From positions 514,501-578,500 of the forward strand of contig NZ_JAPEOS010000002.1 of NCBI RefSeq assembly GCF_026340975.1: a DNA stretch of 64,000 bases. Reading direction: 5' to 3'. The notes beneath the pieces are model-generated. The model worked only from the letters and a program-made list of their open reading frames with translations, did not search any database and was not told the origin of the DNA. Source of the stretch: Streptomyces sp. NBC_01214. Lineage in GTDB: Bacteria; Actinomycetota; Actinomycetes; Streptomycetales; Streptomycetaceae. Shown one piece after another: positions 51,493 to 60,082 of this stretch (the first letter of the stretch is position 1; each line of letters begins with the position of its first letter). Made by a program: the position numbers and the translations under genes.

Positions 51493-52794
51493 ATGCGGCG
51501 CGGCGGGCGGATCCGGAAGGCGCGGCAGGGGGACGGCGGTCTGCTGGCGCAACTGCGCCGGCCGCCCGGCGGCCGTGACGCGCGGATCATGCTGCTCACC
51601 CAGGCGCTGGACCGAGCGGGCACCGGCGTGTGGGCCGCGTCCTCCGTCCTCTACTTCACCTTCGTCGTCGGCCTCGACGCCGGGCAGCTGGGCCTGCTGC
51701 TGGGTGCGGCCGGGGTGGCGGGCATCGCCGGATCGCCGCTGGCGGGCCACCTCGCCGACCGCTTCCAGGTGCGCACCCTGCTGATCGGCTGCCACCTCGT
51801 CCGCCTCGGGGCCCTCTGCGTGCTGCTGGTGGTCACCGACTTCGGCCCGCTGCTGCTCCTGTTCGCCGTCACCCACCTCGGGGACCGGGCCGCCAAGACG
51901 CTGGAGATGCTCTTCGCCACCCGCGTCGCGGGCGAGCGGCGCTCCACCTACCAGGCCCTGTCGCGCAGTTCGGCGAACGCCGGATACGCCCTCGGCGCGG
52001 GCCTCGCCGCCATCGGACTGGCCGTCGGCACCCGCGGCGCCTACCAGGTGCTGATCCTGGCCAACGCCCTGTCGTTCCTCGTGGCCGCGGCCCTGGTCTG
52101 GCGCACCCGGGAGCCGGACGGCCGCGGGCTCGTGGTCGCCAGGCCCGGAGCGCAGGAGGGCGCACCGGCGGCCGGGCCCAGCCCCTGGCGGGACCGCGGC
52201 TACCTGCGGTTCGTCCTGCTGGACATCCCGATGAACCTGGACGACTCGATCCTCGGCGTCGGGGTGCCGCTGTGGCTCGTCGGCCACACCACGGCCCCGC
52301 ACGCCCTGATCCCGGCCTTCCTGGTCATCAACACCGTGCTCGTCGTCGCCCTGCAGCTACGGGTGTCGGCGCGGGTCCGGGACGCCCGCCAGGCGGCGGG
52401 CGCGGTCGCCCTGTACGGCCTGACGACGCTCGCCTGCTGCGTCTGCCTGGCCGCCGCCCCCGCCGGCGGGGCCTGGGCCGCCTCGGTGGTCCTGCTCGCC
52501 GCGGCCGTGCTGGCCACCGCGGCCGAGCTGATGCGCTCGGTGAGCTCCTGGGAACTGGCGGTCTCCCTCGCGCCCCGGGAGGCGCGCGCCTCGTACCTCG
52601 GGGCGGCCGGCATGGCCCAGTCCGTCCAGAAATCCGCGGGTCCGCTGCTGCTCACCGGCGCGGTGATGGCGGCCGGCCCGGTCGGCTGGCTGGCCCTCGG
52701 AGCGGGGGTGGCGGGCCTGTCCCTCGTCCAACGCCGCGCTTCCCTCAGGCGGTTGGACCGCCTGAGTGCCGCACCCGAGTCCGTGACGGCCTAG
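51493..52794 (+). CDS. MFS transporter (drug-efflux type)
   Basis: 433 residues from ATG 51493, the first ATG after the operator array. Twelve hydrophobic helices. Helix 2 and the next loop read GLLLGAAGVAGIAGSPLAGHLADRF, the family motif A (G-x-L-A-D-R). SRSSANAGYALGAGLAAIG and later DIPMNLDDSILGVGVPLWL follow. No ligand can be named. MarR-like palindromes in its promoter suggest induction by a small molecule. It could serve the lasso peptide, but its base composition is that of the flanking chromosome. It overlaps the convergent gene by 4 bp. Confidence 0.85.
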   Translation: MRRGGRIRKARQGDGGLLAQLRRPPGGRDARIMLLTQALDRAGTGVWAASSVLYFTFVVGLDAGQLGLLLGAAGVAGIAGSPLAGHLADRFQVRTLLIGCHLVRLGALCVLLVVTDFGPLLLLFAVTHLGDRAAKTLEMLFATRVAGERRSTYQALSRSSANAGYALGAGLAAIGLAVGTRGAYQVLILANALSFLVAAALVWRTREPDGRGLVVARPGAQEGAPAAGPSPWRDRGYLRFVLLDIPMNLDDSILGVGVPLWLVGHTTAPHALIPAFLVINTVLVVALQLRVSARVRDARQAAGAVALYGLTTLACCVCLAAAPAGGAWAASVVLLAAAVLATAAELMRSVSSWELAVSLAPREARASYLGAAGMAQSVQKSAGPLLLTGAVMAAGPVGWLALGAGVAGLSLVQRRASLRRLDRLSAAPESVTA

Positions 52795-53489
52795 GTGCCG
52801 GGCTTGCGCCCGTACACGTAGACGTCCTCGCCCTGCCCCAGCAGGTTCCAGTACGCCTTGGCGTCGGCGGAGCGCATGTTCACGCACCCGCCCGAACCGG
52901 GCGGGTTCCACATGCTCTTGGTGGTCGAGTGGAACGCGATGCCGCCGTCGAAGAACTGCGCGTACGGCATCGAGACGTTGTAGAGCGTCGACCAGTGATC
53001 GATGTTCCGGTAGTAGATCTTCTTCAGGCCGGTGCGGGTCTCCGTGCCGTCCTTGCCGGTGCGGACCGGGACGGGCCCGTACTTCAGGGTGGCGCCGTCC
53101 TGGATCCAGCTGAGCTGCCGCGTCAGGTCCACGCAGGCGATCCGCCCCCGGTTCACCGGGCAGTCACCCGCCCTGTTCGGGGTGGTGCCGGCCGCCCGTT
53201 GGGCCAGCATCGTGCTCATCGTCTGCCAGGTCAGCGGCCCGGCGTAGCCCTGGGTCGGGGTGATCCCGTGGGTCGCCTGGAAGGAGCGGATCGCCGTGCA
53301 GTCGGCCGCCGACTGCTTCCCGTCCACCGGCCGGCCGAGGAACTGCTCGACCTGCCGCTGGTACGGCCCGGTGGTGAGGTTGCAGGAGGCGGCGGCCTGC
53401 GCCGCCCCACCTCCCGTGACCACCACCGGCAGCGCGAGCGCGACCGCCCCGCCCAACACCGCCGCCCGCGCCCCGAACCTCGTACCCAT
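52791..53489 (-). CDS. Secreted L,D-transpeptidase with peptidoglycan-binding domain
   Basis: 232 residues from ATG 53489, behind GGAGGA. A Sec signal peptide ends near AAQAAA. A PG_binding_1-like domain follows (QVEQFLGRPVDGKQSAADC, then AIRSFQATHGI). The YkuD domain holds the active-site motif with GIAFHSTTKS and GSGGCVNM. Several Cys (CNLTTG, DCTAIR, DCPVNR, IACVDL) suggest disulfides. It lacks a lipobox and so is secreted free, unlike the lipoprotein paralogue at 23.3 kb. Its stop shares CTAG with the MFS gene. Confidence 0.88.
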   Translation of the reverse strand: MGTRFGARAAVLGGAVALALPVVVTGGGAAQAAASCNLTTGPYQRQVEQFLGRPVDGKQSAADCTAIRSFQATHGITPTQGYAGPLTWQTMSTMLAQRAAGTTPNRAGDCPVNRGRIACVDLTRQLSWIQDGATLKYGPVPVRTGKDGTETRTGLKKIYYRNIDHWSTLYNVSMPYAQFFDGGIAFHSTTKSMWNPPGSGGCVNMRSADAKAYWNLLGQGEDVYVYGRKPGT

Positions 53490-53578
53490 CCGGTCCTCCC
53501 CTGCTCGCACAGCACGTCCTCCGTGTTGAATGCCCGGAAAACAAGCAGGGGTTGCCTACGGCGGGGGCGTAGTTTTCG

Positions 53579-54862
53579 TCAGCGTGCGCCCATGGCCGAA
53601 GCCGGCATCCGCCGCTCCGCGCGCGCCGCGTGGGACCCGTACAGGGTGATCGACACGACCCCGAGCACCGCCAACAGCGCGATGCCGACCGTGGCCGCCC
53701 ATCCGGCCCCGTGGTAGGCCAGGGCGCCCAGGGTGCCGCCCGCGCTGGAGCCGAGGTAGTACGCCGACTGGTAGAGCGCGGAAGCCTGCGCCCGGCCCGT
53801 CTTCGCCGTCCGGCTCACCGCGGCGGAGGCCACCGCGTGCCCCGCGAAGAAGCCAGCGGTGATCAGGACCAGCCCGGGCACGATCAGTGCCAGGGAGTCG
53901 GACAGCGACAGCAGCAGCCCGAGCGCCGTGGTCGTCACGGCCAGGTACAGCGCGCCGCGCCGCCCGGCGCGGGCGACCAGCTTGCCGGCGGCGGCCGAGG
54001 AGACCGTACCGACCAGGTAGATCAGGAAGATCGACCCGACCACGCCCTGGCCGAGCGAGAACGGCTCGTCCACCAGCCGGTAGCCGATCACGGTGTAGAC
54101 CGCGCCGAAGACCGTCATGAACAGTGCGCCGATCCCGTACAGGCGCAGCAGCAGCGGATCGCGCAGATGACCGGCGACGGTACGGCCCACCGCGCGCGGG
54201 TTCAGCGACGCCGGGCGGAAGAACCGCGCCCGGGGCAGCAGCACCAGGAAGGCCACGGCGCACGCCAGCGCCATCAGGGCGACGGCCAGCAGGCCCACCC
54301 GCCAGCCCCACAGCTGCGCGGCCCAGCCGGTGACGAGCCGGCCGCTCATGCCGCCGATGGAGTTGCCCGCCACGAACAGGCCGATCGCGGCCACCAGGGC
54401 CTTCGGCTTGACCTCCTCCGCCAGGTACGCCATCGCGGAGGCCGGGATCCCGGCGATCGCCGCGCCCTGGACGGCGCGCAGCGCCACCAGCCACTCCACG
54501 TTCGGCGCGAACGGCACCAGCAGGCCGACGCCGACGGCGATCACCATCGAGTACGTCATCATCCGGGTGCGGCCGAACCGCTCGGACAGTGCGCTCAGCG
54601 GGAGGACGAACAGTGCGAGCGCGCCGGTGGCCGCGGACACCGTCCAACTGGCCCGGCCCGCCGTCACCCCGAAGTCGGCGGAGATCGCGGGCAACAGCGC
54701 CTGGGTGGAGTAGAGGAGGGCGAACGTCGCGAGTCCGGCGGCGAAGAGCGCGAGGCTCATCCGGCGGTAGCCGGGGCGGCCGGGGGAGAGGGGCTGCGGT
54801 GCGAGGGACGACGGGGTGGAGGCACCCGGGATGACGGGTGCCCCGGTATGAACGGGAGGCAT
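53579..54862 (-). CDS. MFS transporter (arabinose-efflux/YnfM-like)
   Basis: 427 residues from ATG 54862. Twelve helices with MFS hallmarks: LALFAAGLATFALLYSTQALLP in helix 1, LPLSALSERFGRTRMM as motif A and AMAYLAEEVKPKALVAAIGLFVAGNSIGGM. A second-half motif A copy reads AGKLVARAGRRGALYL. The opening with YSTQALLPAISADFGVT places it in the CynX/YnfM-like group. It is divergent from a LysR gene 93 bp away, the usual regulator-target pair; substrate unknown. Confidence 0.85.
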   Translation of the reverse strand: MPPVHTGAPVIPGASTPSSLAPQPLSPGRPGYRRMSLALFAAGLATFALLYSTQALLPAISADFGVTAGRASWTVSAATGALALFVLPLSALSERFGRTRMMTYSMVIAVGVGLLVPFAPNVEWLVALRAVQGAAIAGIPASAMAYLAEEVKPKALVAAIGLFVAGNSIGGMSGRLVTGWAAQLWGWRVGLLAVALMALACAVAFLVLLPRARFFRPASLNPRAVGRTVAGHLRDPLLLRLYGIGALFMTVFGAVYTVIGYRLVDEPFSLGQGVVGSIFLIYLVGTVSSAAAGKLVARAGRRGALYLAVTTTALGLLLSLSDSLALIVPGLVLITAGFFAGHAVASAAVSRTAKTGRAQASALYQSAYYLGSSAGGTLGALAYHGAGWAATVGIALLAVLGVVSITLYGSHAARAERRMPASAMGAR

Positions 54863-54893
54863 GCTTCGACGGTAGGCCTGTCGTTTTCATGCG

Positions 54894-54935
54894 TCCAATG
54901 CATGGAATCGCGATAATCGATCCACTGATGCATCA
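54894..54935. promoter_or_regulatory. LysR-type operator region between MFS and regulator
   Basis: TCCAATGCATGGA (54894-54906) and TGATGCATCA (54926-54935) are palindromes in the divergent gap, with AT-rich ATAATCGAT between them. The second overlaps the ATG at 54928, which argues for a regulator start downstream of it. Confidence 0.5.
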
Positions 54936-54954
54936 ACCCAGCTCAGAGGCGTGG

Positions 54955-55899
54955 ATGTCGATGAACCGTTACGTAGAAGACATGGCTGTGACAACTTTGC
55001 TCGCGCCGCGGCTGGCGTATTTCGTCGCCGTCGCCCGCCACGAGCACGTCACCCGGGCCGCCCACGAACTGGGCGTCCCGCAGTCCACCCTGTCCCGGGC
55101 CATGGTCCGCCTCGAACAGGACCTCGGCGTCACGCTGTTCGCCCGCAAGGGCCGTACGGTCGCCCTCACCACGGCCGGCCGCACCTTCCTGGCCTCGGCC
55201 GAGCAGGCCCTCACGGAGATCGACCGCGCCGCCGAATCCGTACAGCAGGACGCCGATCCGGCGGCCGGCAAGGTGGCCTTCGGCTTCCTGCACACCCTCG
55301 GGTCCGAGACGGTACCCGGCCTCATCCGCGCCTTCCGCGCCGACCACCCGCGCATCCGCTTCTCCCTCGTCCAGAACTACGGCGAGGCCATGTTGGAGAA
55401 GCTGCGGGCCGGCGAACTCGACCTGTGCCTGACCTCGCCGCTGCCGGACGCCCCCGACCTGGTCGCCCGGCGCCTCGACGAACAGCGGTTGCGGCTGGTG
55501 GTCCCGGACGACCACCGGCTCGCGACCCGCAAGCGCATCCGCCTCGCCGAGGCCGCCGAGGAAACCTTCGTCACCCTGGAGCCCGGCTACGGCATGCGCC
55601 GCATCACCGACGCCCTGTGCGCGGAGGCCGGGTTCACCCCGAAGATCGCCTTCGAGGGCGAGGAGGCCGAGACCCTGCGCGGCCTGGTCGCCGCCGGTCT
55701 CGGCGTGGCCCTCCTGCCGCCCCCGGCCGTGGCCCGCCCCGGCGTGGTCGAGCTGACGGTCACCGCCCCGCGCGCCGTCCGCGAGATCGGCCTCGCCTGG
55801 CTCGACGGCCACCCCGACACCCCGCCGGTGGCGGAGTTCAAGCGCTTCCTCCTCTCCCGCCGCGGCCGCCTGATCCCCGAACTGGAACCCCTGCCCTAA
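54955..55899 (+). CDS. LysR family transcriptional regulator
   Basis: 314 residues from ATG 54955; ATG 54982 is equally possible and would start just before APRLAYFVAV. The helix-turn-helix reads RHEHVTRAAHELGVPQSTLSRA and LEQDLGVTLFARKGRTVALTTAG. The effector domain starts at KVAFGFLHTLGSETVPGLI and ends with DGHPDTPPVAEFKRFLL. It regulates the divergent MFS gene, as this LysR-MFS arrangement usually does. Confidence 0.88.
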   Translation: MSMNRYVEDMAVTTLLAPRLAYFVAVARHEHVTRAAHELGVPQSTLSRAMVRLEQDLGVTLFARKGRTVALTTAGRTFLASAEQALTEIDRAAESVQQDADPAAGKVAFGFLHTLGSETVPGLIRAFRADHPRIRFSLVQNYGEAMLEKLRAGELDLCLTSPLPDAPDLVARRLDEQRLRLVVPDDHRLATRKRIRLAEAAEETFVTLEPGYGMRRITDALCAEAGFTPKIAFEGEEAETLRGLVAAGLGVALLPPPAVARPGVVELTVTAPRAVREIGLAWLDGHPDTPPVAEFKRFLLSRRGRLIPELEPLP

Positions 55900-56028
55900 G
55901 ACGGGTCCGCAAAGTCCCGCCTGCCCCGCGACGCCCGGCACCGCACCGCCACGCCGTGAACGGACCTGCCGCTCCCGGCCAGGCCGGGTACGCACGGGCA
56001 TTCAGCCGGCCTACCAGATCGCCACCGT

Positions 56029-57057
56029 CTAGCTGGCAGGACCGAACCTCGGTGCCATCCACATCTGGTCAGCCAGGGAATCCGAAAGGAGCGGCTTGCC
56101 GTCGAGCTTCCCGGAGGCTGCCCGGTCACGCGCTTCTGCGTCGTCGACCCGCCTGAGCAGCGCGTACGTGAGCAGGTCCTGGTACGGCTTGTACTGGAGC
56201 TGCAGCGGTGGCGCCATGTCGTCGAAGGACGCGGCGAACGCCCGTGGAGACCGTGCCAGTTCCCGCAGTACCCGGTCCGCTGCGCCGTCGCCGCCGAGGC
56301 CGGGCGCCAGGGCTGCGCAGACCCGAACGCCTTCGTGCGGGTCGGTCAGCCATGGGCGCGTGTCGCCGCCGAGGCGGCCGATGGTGATCAGAATGGTTGC
56401 CAGCTCGTGCGAGCATGCGGCGGCGGCCCGGGCCATCGACGTCAACTGCACCAGCAGCGCCGGACGTTGCGACGAGGTCGAGGGGTGCCGGGCCAGCGCC
56501 CCGACGGCGGCCGCCGCACAGGCCCTGCGGTTGCCACGTTCCGAGGCGAGGTGTGGCAGCGTCCGCCGCAGAAGCGAGGGAGCCAGGTCGAAACAGGCGA
56601 GTGCCGCCTGATCGAGGACGAGTTCGCCCAGCTCCGTGCAGTCCTGCCACATCCGGTCCCGGGCATCGACATCGGCTGACAGGTATCGGGTGGTCCAGGC
56701 CCGCAGCTCCGGGGCACGGTTCTCGACCCGAGCGCGGATCTCCGCAGCCCGGTCGCCGAGGTCGGCGGCGACGCCGACCGCATGCAGGTAGGCGAGCATG
56801 GCGTCCGGCATGGAGGGATCGTCGGGCCACGGCAACGGATCGTCCAGCAGTTCGGCGACGAGCAGCGCGGTGGGCGCCGTCGACGGCCAGGCCTTGCCCT
56901 CGCGGCGGAGCGTCGTCGACCAGAGGTGCGCGTACCCCTCGACGAAAGCCGCTGCATCGTCGTCAAGGAGCGCTGCCAGATGCCGCGGCGTATCGCAGGC
57001 GGGCCCGAGGGCATGGAACAGTCCGGACCAGTCCACGTCTTCCGTGCGATCAACCAC
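56029..57057 (-). CDS. Hypothetical helical-repeat protein
   Basis: 342 residues from GTG 57057. All-helical, with HEAT-like stretches in the second half (PSLLRRTLPHLASERGNRRACAAAAVG and ALLVQLTSMARAAA). It has no signal peptide or membrane helix. It shows no catalytic motif. Such proteins often act as scaffolds. Its G+C is slightly lower than its neighbours. Function unknown. Confidence 0.65.
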   Translation of the reverse strand: MVDRTEDVDWSGLFHALGPACDTPRHLAALLDDDAAAFVEGYAHLWSTTLRREGKAWPSTAPTALLVAELLDDPLPWPDDPSMPDAMLAYLHAVGVAADLGDRAAEIRARVENRAPELRAWTTRYLSADVDARDRMWQDCTELGELVLDQAALACFDLAPSLLRRTLPHLASERGNRRACAAAAVGALARHPSTSSQRPALLVQLTSMARAAAACSHELATILITIGRLGGDTRPWLTDPHEGVRVCAALAPGLGGDGAADRVLRELARSPRAFAASFDDMAPPLQLQYKPYQDLLTYALLRRVDDAEARDRAASGKLDGKPLLSDSLADQMWMAPRFGPAS

Positions 57058-57195
57058 GACGGGATGGTGTCACGACGGCCCGAGCCGACGAGCACCGGGC
57101 GGACGGCCCGGCCGGGCCACCGCCCGAAAACTGATGGCAGGCCGCGGCTGCGGCGCGCAGGATTGCGGGACCGTCGGGGTCGAGGGGGAGGTTGT

Positions 57196-58236
57196 GTGGA
57201 CGTGTTCGCGTGCGCCGGGTGCGGTGCGGAGCTGACGGCGCCGGTCTCCAGGGTCGCCCTTCCCGTCCACACCTACTACGGGGCGTGGGAGGAACTGCAT
57301 CCCCCGCTGATGGAGCCGGCGACGTACGCCGTCGAACCCTGGCCCACCGGACCGCCCTGGCGGTCGTGGGGCGAGGTCGGGGAGGAACGGGCGGCCGAGC
57401 AGGGGGTGTTCCTGCCGCAGTCGGTGTCGTTCGGGTCGCGGGGCAGGATCGTCCTCGCGCCCGGCGACTCCCGGCGCATGGTCTTCGTCCCCGAGAAGTG
57501 TGCGGGCTACTGCATGGGCATCGACGGGCGTGACGGCCCCAACCTGGCGTGCGAGCACTGCGGGCGCGCGGTGGCGACGCGGATGGACGACTGCGGGCTG
57601 TGGCAGACGGTGTGGCTGGAGCCCGACGCGGTCCGCCGCCTCCCCTCGGGCAGCCCCGCGGTCCCGGTCCCCGACTGGGACGAGCTGGACCTGGAGTCGT
57701 ACGCCGTGGCGCCCGTCGAACTCGACGGTTCCTGGAGCCGCCGCTGGGAGGCCGCGGTCCCGGTCGCCCTCGCGCACCTGGTGGTGGCCTGCGAAGGCCG
57801 CCCGGTGGCGCTGCCCGGCCCCCTCGCCGAGTTGCTCGGCGACGCCGTCGCCGGCTACCTGCCCGCCGGGCCCCCGGTCCTCACCGCGCGCCTCGCCGGG
57901 CCCGGGACGCCCGCGCACCGCCGCGGCGGTGACGTCCTCCTCGTGCCCCGCCATCCGATCACGGGGGAGCCGTGGCGGCCCCCGAACGGCACGGCGCCGA
58001 TGGTCCCGCTGGACATCGCGGTCTGGGCCCGGCTCGTCCTCCCGGGCGAGACTTCGCCGCTGCCCGCGTCCGGCACGCTGCCGGAAGGCGTCCTGCGTGA
58101 CGACTACCCCCTGCCGCTGCACCCGCGGGGCGGGTTCCTGCCCCACGGCCGAGCCTTCCAGGACACCCTGGCGCGCCTCCCCGGCATCCGCCGCCCGGAG
58201 CTGCGCGCCTACTACGACCGGTACGCCAGGACCTAG
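57196..58236 (+). CDS. Hypothetical protein with zinc-ribbon-like Cys pairs
   Basis: 346 residues from GTG 57196, 5 bases after GGGGGAGG. Near the start ACAGCGAEL and at about residue 117 ACEHCGRAV give two CxxC knuckles that could bind zinc. A CAGYCMG stretch lies between them. The rest is Pro/Leu-rich with DVLLVPRHPITGEPWRPPNG. No family is recognised. It shares a 4-base CTAG overlap with the converging LuxR-type gene. Confidence 0.6.
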   Translation: MDVFACAGCGAELTAPVSRVALPVHTYYGAWEELHPPLMEPATYAVEPWPTGPPWRSWGEVGEERAAEQGVFLPQSVSFGSRGRIVLAPGDSRRMVFVPEKCAGYCMGIDGRDGPNLACEHCGRAVATRMDDCGLWQTVWLEPDAVRRLPSGSPAVPVPDWDELDLESYAVAPVELDGSWSRRWEAAVPVALAHLVVACEGRPVALPGPLAELLGDAVAGYLPAGPPVLTARLAGPGTPAHRRGGDVLLVPRHPITGEPWRPPNGTAPMVPLDIAVWARLVLPGETSPLPASGTLPEGVLRDDYPLPLHPRGGFLPHGRAFQDTLARLPGIRRPELRAYYDRYART

Positions 58237-59288
58237 CTGGGGCCGCCCGGGTCCGGCGGGGCCGGGGGCGGGGGTGTGGGTGGGGCGGGGGGTGTGGAGA
58301 GCAAGTAGCCCGCCTGGAAGCGGGACTTGGCGCCGACCGCGCGCATGATCTCGGCGATGTGGCGCTGGCAGGTCCGCTCCGACATGCCCAGGCGACGCGC
58401 GATCACCTTGTCCTCCAGTCCCTCCGACAGCAGCCGGACGATCGTCTGCCGCAGCTCGTCCGAGATCGACCGGGCCGCCTCCGGGCTCACCGACGTGGGG
58501 AAGGGCTCCGCACCCACCCAGGAGCGCTCGAAGGCCGTCGTCATGAAGTGCACGACGCTCGGCTCCCGCACCACCAGGGCCGCCCCGTTGCGGTCCGGCA
58601 CCGCCATCACGCCCGTGTGTTCGTCGAAGATCAGCATCCGCATCAGCCCGTCGCCCAGGGTCCGCACCTGGGCGCCCAGCGCCGTCACCCGCTCGACGTA
58701 CGCCGCCGTGGGCCGTGAGTAGCGTGCCGTGTGCTGGTAGATCGTGCGCATCCGGACCCCGCGGGTCAGCAGCGACTCGTCCCGCCCGATCGACTCCTCC
58801 AGCGTCTCCAGCGGGCGGCCCCCGCCCGGCTGCGAGGTCAGCAGCTCCCGCCCGCACGCCGCGACCAGCTCCGCGATCAGTCCCCTTACCGCCCCGAGGT
58901 CCGTGACCAGCTCCAGCCGGCCCGATCCACTGAGGTCCCGCTGCGCGGTCCCCGCCTCGTACGCGGGCACCAGGGCCTCCAGCCGCCCGCGCAGCCGGTC
59001 CATTTCGTCGTGGGTCTCCCGTACGAGCAGGGCCAGCGGGGCCAGGGCCCGGGCGGCCGCGGCGCGGGGGGCCACTGCGCTCCAGCGGTCCGGTGCGTCG
59101 CCCGGGGCCCGCTGGAGCAGGTGCGCGGCGGCCAGCTCGGTGATCGCCGCGGCCGCGCGCACGCCCAGGGCCCCGGTGGCCTCGCACAGGTCAAAGGCGT
59201 GCCGCTCGACGGCGTACGCGTACAGGCGCCGGGCGGCGGGGCTCAACTCCCCGGTCGCTGCGGCCGGCCCGGATTCCTCGGCAGGCAT
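58233..59288 (-). CDS. LuxR/HTH-type transcriptional regulator
   Basis: 351 residues from ATG 59288. The C-terminal HTH reads EGLEDKVIARRLGMSERTCQRH, then IAEIMRAVGAKSRFQAGYLL, a LuxR-type recognition helix. The N-terminal region (about 10-75) resembles a TrmB-like winged helix (YAVERHAFDLCEATGALGV), followed by a coiled-coil-rich sensor. The tail is Pro-rich. Several such regulators exist per Streptomyces genome. Targets unknown. Confidence 0.8.
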   Translation of the reverse strand: MPAEESGPAAATGELSPAARRLYAYAVERHAFDLCEATGALGVRAAAAITELAAAHLLQRAPGDAPDRWSAVAPRAAAARALAPLALLVRETHDEMDRLRGRLEALVPAYEAGTAQRDLSGSGRLELVTDLGAVRGLIAELVAACGRELLTSQPGGGRPLETLEESIGRDESLLTRGVRMRTIYQHTARYSRPTAAYVERVTALGAQVRTLGDGLMRMLIFDEHTGVMAVPDRNGAALVVREPSVVHFMTTAFERSWVGAEPFPTSVSPEAARSISDELRQTIVRLLSEGLEDKVIARRLGMSERTCQRHIAEIMRAVGAKSRFQAGYLLSTPPAPPTPPPPAPPDPGGPS

Positions 59289-59629
59289 ATGCGTATGCGT
59301 CCCGAGATATCCATGTTTATAAACCCCTCGTGTTCCCGCAAGGCGGCAAGACGACGCCTGGACGGCCGCCGTCGGCATATGCCGAAGCGGCACAGTGGTC
59401 AGCACGGCGTGAGGGGGAAGCGCGGTATGCGGCAGCGGACACCCAGGCGAGGACGGGGGCCCGTGTCCTGCTGAGCCCGCGGCCCGCCGTAGTGGTCGCG
59501 CCGGATCCGTCGGTGCCATCCGACCGTGAGGGGGCGGAGCGGCGGGTACGGACGGTCTGGCGCGACCTCGAAGGACGCGACCTCGAAGCGTGCGAGATCG
59601 AGCGTGCGACCTCGAAGCGTGCGGGCCCG
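59289..59629. other. Intergenic region, 341 bp, with short repeats
   Basis: No credible gene. AT-richer sequence near 59310-59330 (ATCCATGTTTATAAACC) may hold the promoter of the LuxR-type regulator. GCGACCTCGAAG occurs three times, at 59562, 59577 and 59606, just after the cupin gene stop. Confidence 0.45.
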
Positions 59630-60001
59630 TCAGCCGGCGGCCGGCTTCGCGTAGTCGCTGTAGCCGGTCCAGTCCAGCGCAACGCACGGCTCGTCACCCA
59701 GGACCCAGGCGTCGTGCCCGGGGGCGATCTGGATGAAGTCGCCCGGGCCGATCTCGCCGCTCTCCCCGTCATCCATGACGATCTTCATCCGGCCGCTCAC
59801 GACGTACCCGGTGTGGGCGGAGAGGCAGCTGTCCGTGCCGGCCAGCGGCTTGATGTGCAGCGACCAGCGCCAGCCGGGCTCGAAGACCGCGCGCCCGACC
59901 GCCCCGCCCTCGGTGTTGAACAGGTCCAGCCTGCCGGTGCCGGCCTCGAAGGGCCGCGTCTCGTCGGGCTCGTCGAAGTTCCTGTGGAGCAATCCGCCCA
60001 T
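59630..60001 (-). CDS. Cupin-domain protein
   Basis: 123 residues from ATG 60001. A single cupin fold: AVFEPGWRWSLHIKPLAGTDSC, then HTGYVVSGRMKIVMDDGESGEIGPGDFIQIAPGHDAW. The motif-1 His pair is partly present (H in LHIK and H in SAHTGY), and motif 2 has PGHDAW. It may bind a metal or a small ligand. No partner gene is obvious. The start is chosen because upstream codons are Arg-rich and not part of the fold. Confidence 0.75.
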   Translation of the reverse strand: MGGLLHRNFDEPDETRPFEAGTGRLDLFNTEGGAVGRAVFEPGWRWSLHIKPLAGTDSCLSAHTGYVVSGRMKIVMDDGESGEIGPGDFIQIAPGHDAWVLGDEPCVALDWTGYSDYAKPAAG

Positions 60002-60082
60002 GACCGGTCGCCTCCGGGAGTCGAGCAGCGCCCCGAGTCCACTTCCCACGATACGCGTGCCGCGCCGCGCCGCGCCCGTGGA

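Noticed and set aside
51493..52794. MFS gene as the dedicated lasso exporter
   Set aside because: It is separated by a terminator and 647 bp, has its own MarR-type operators and the base composition of the flanking chromosome; the link cannot be supported from sequence.
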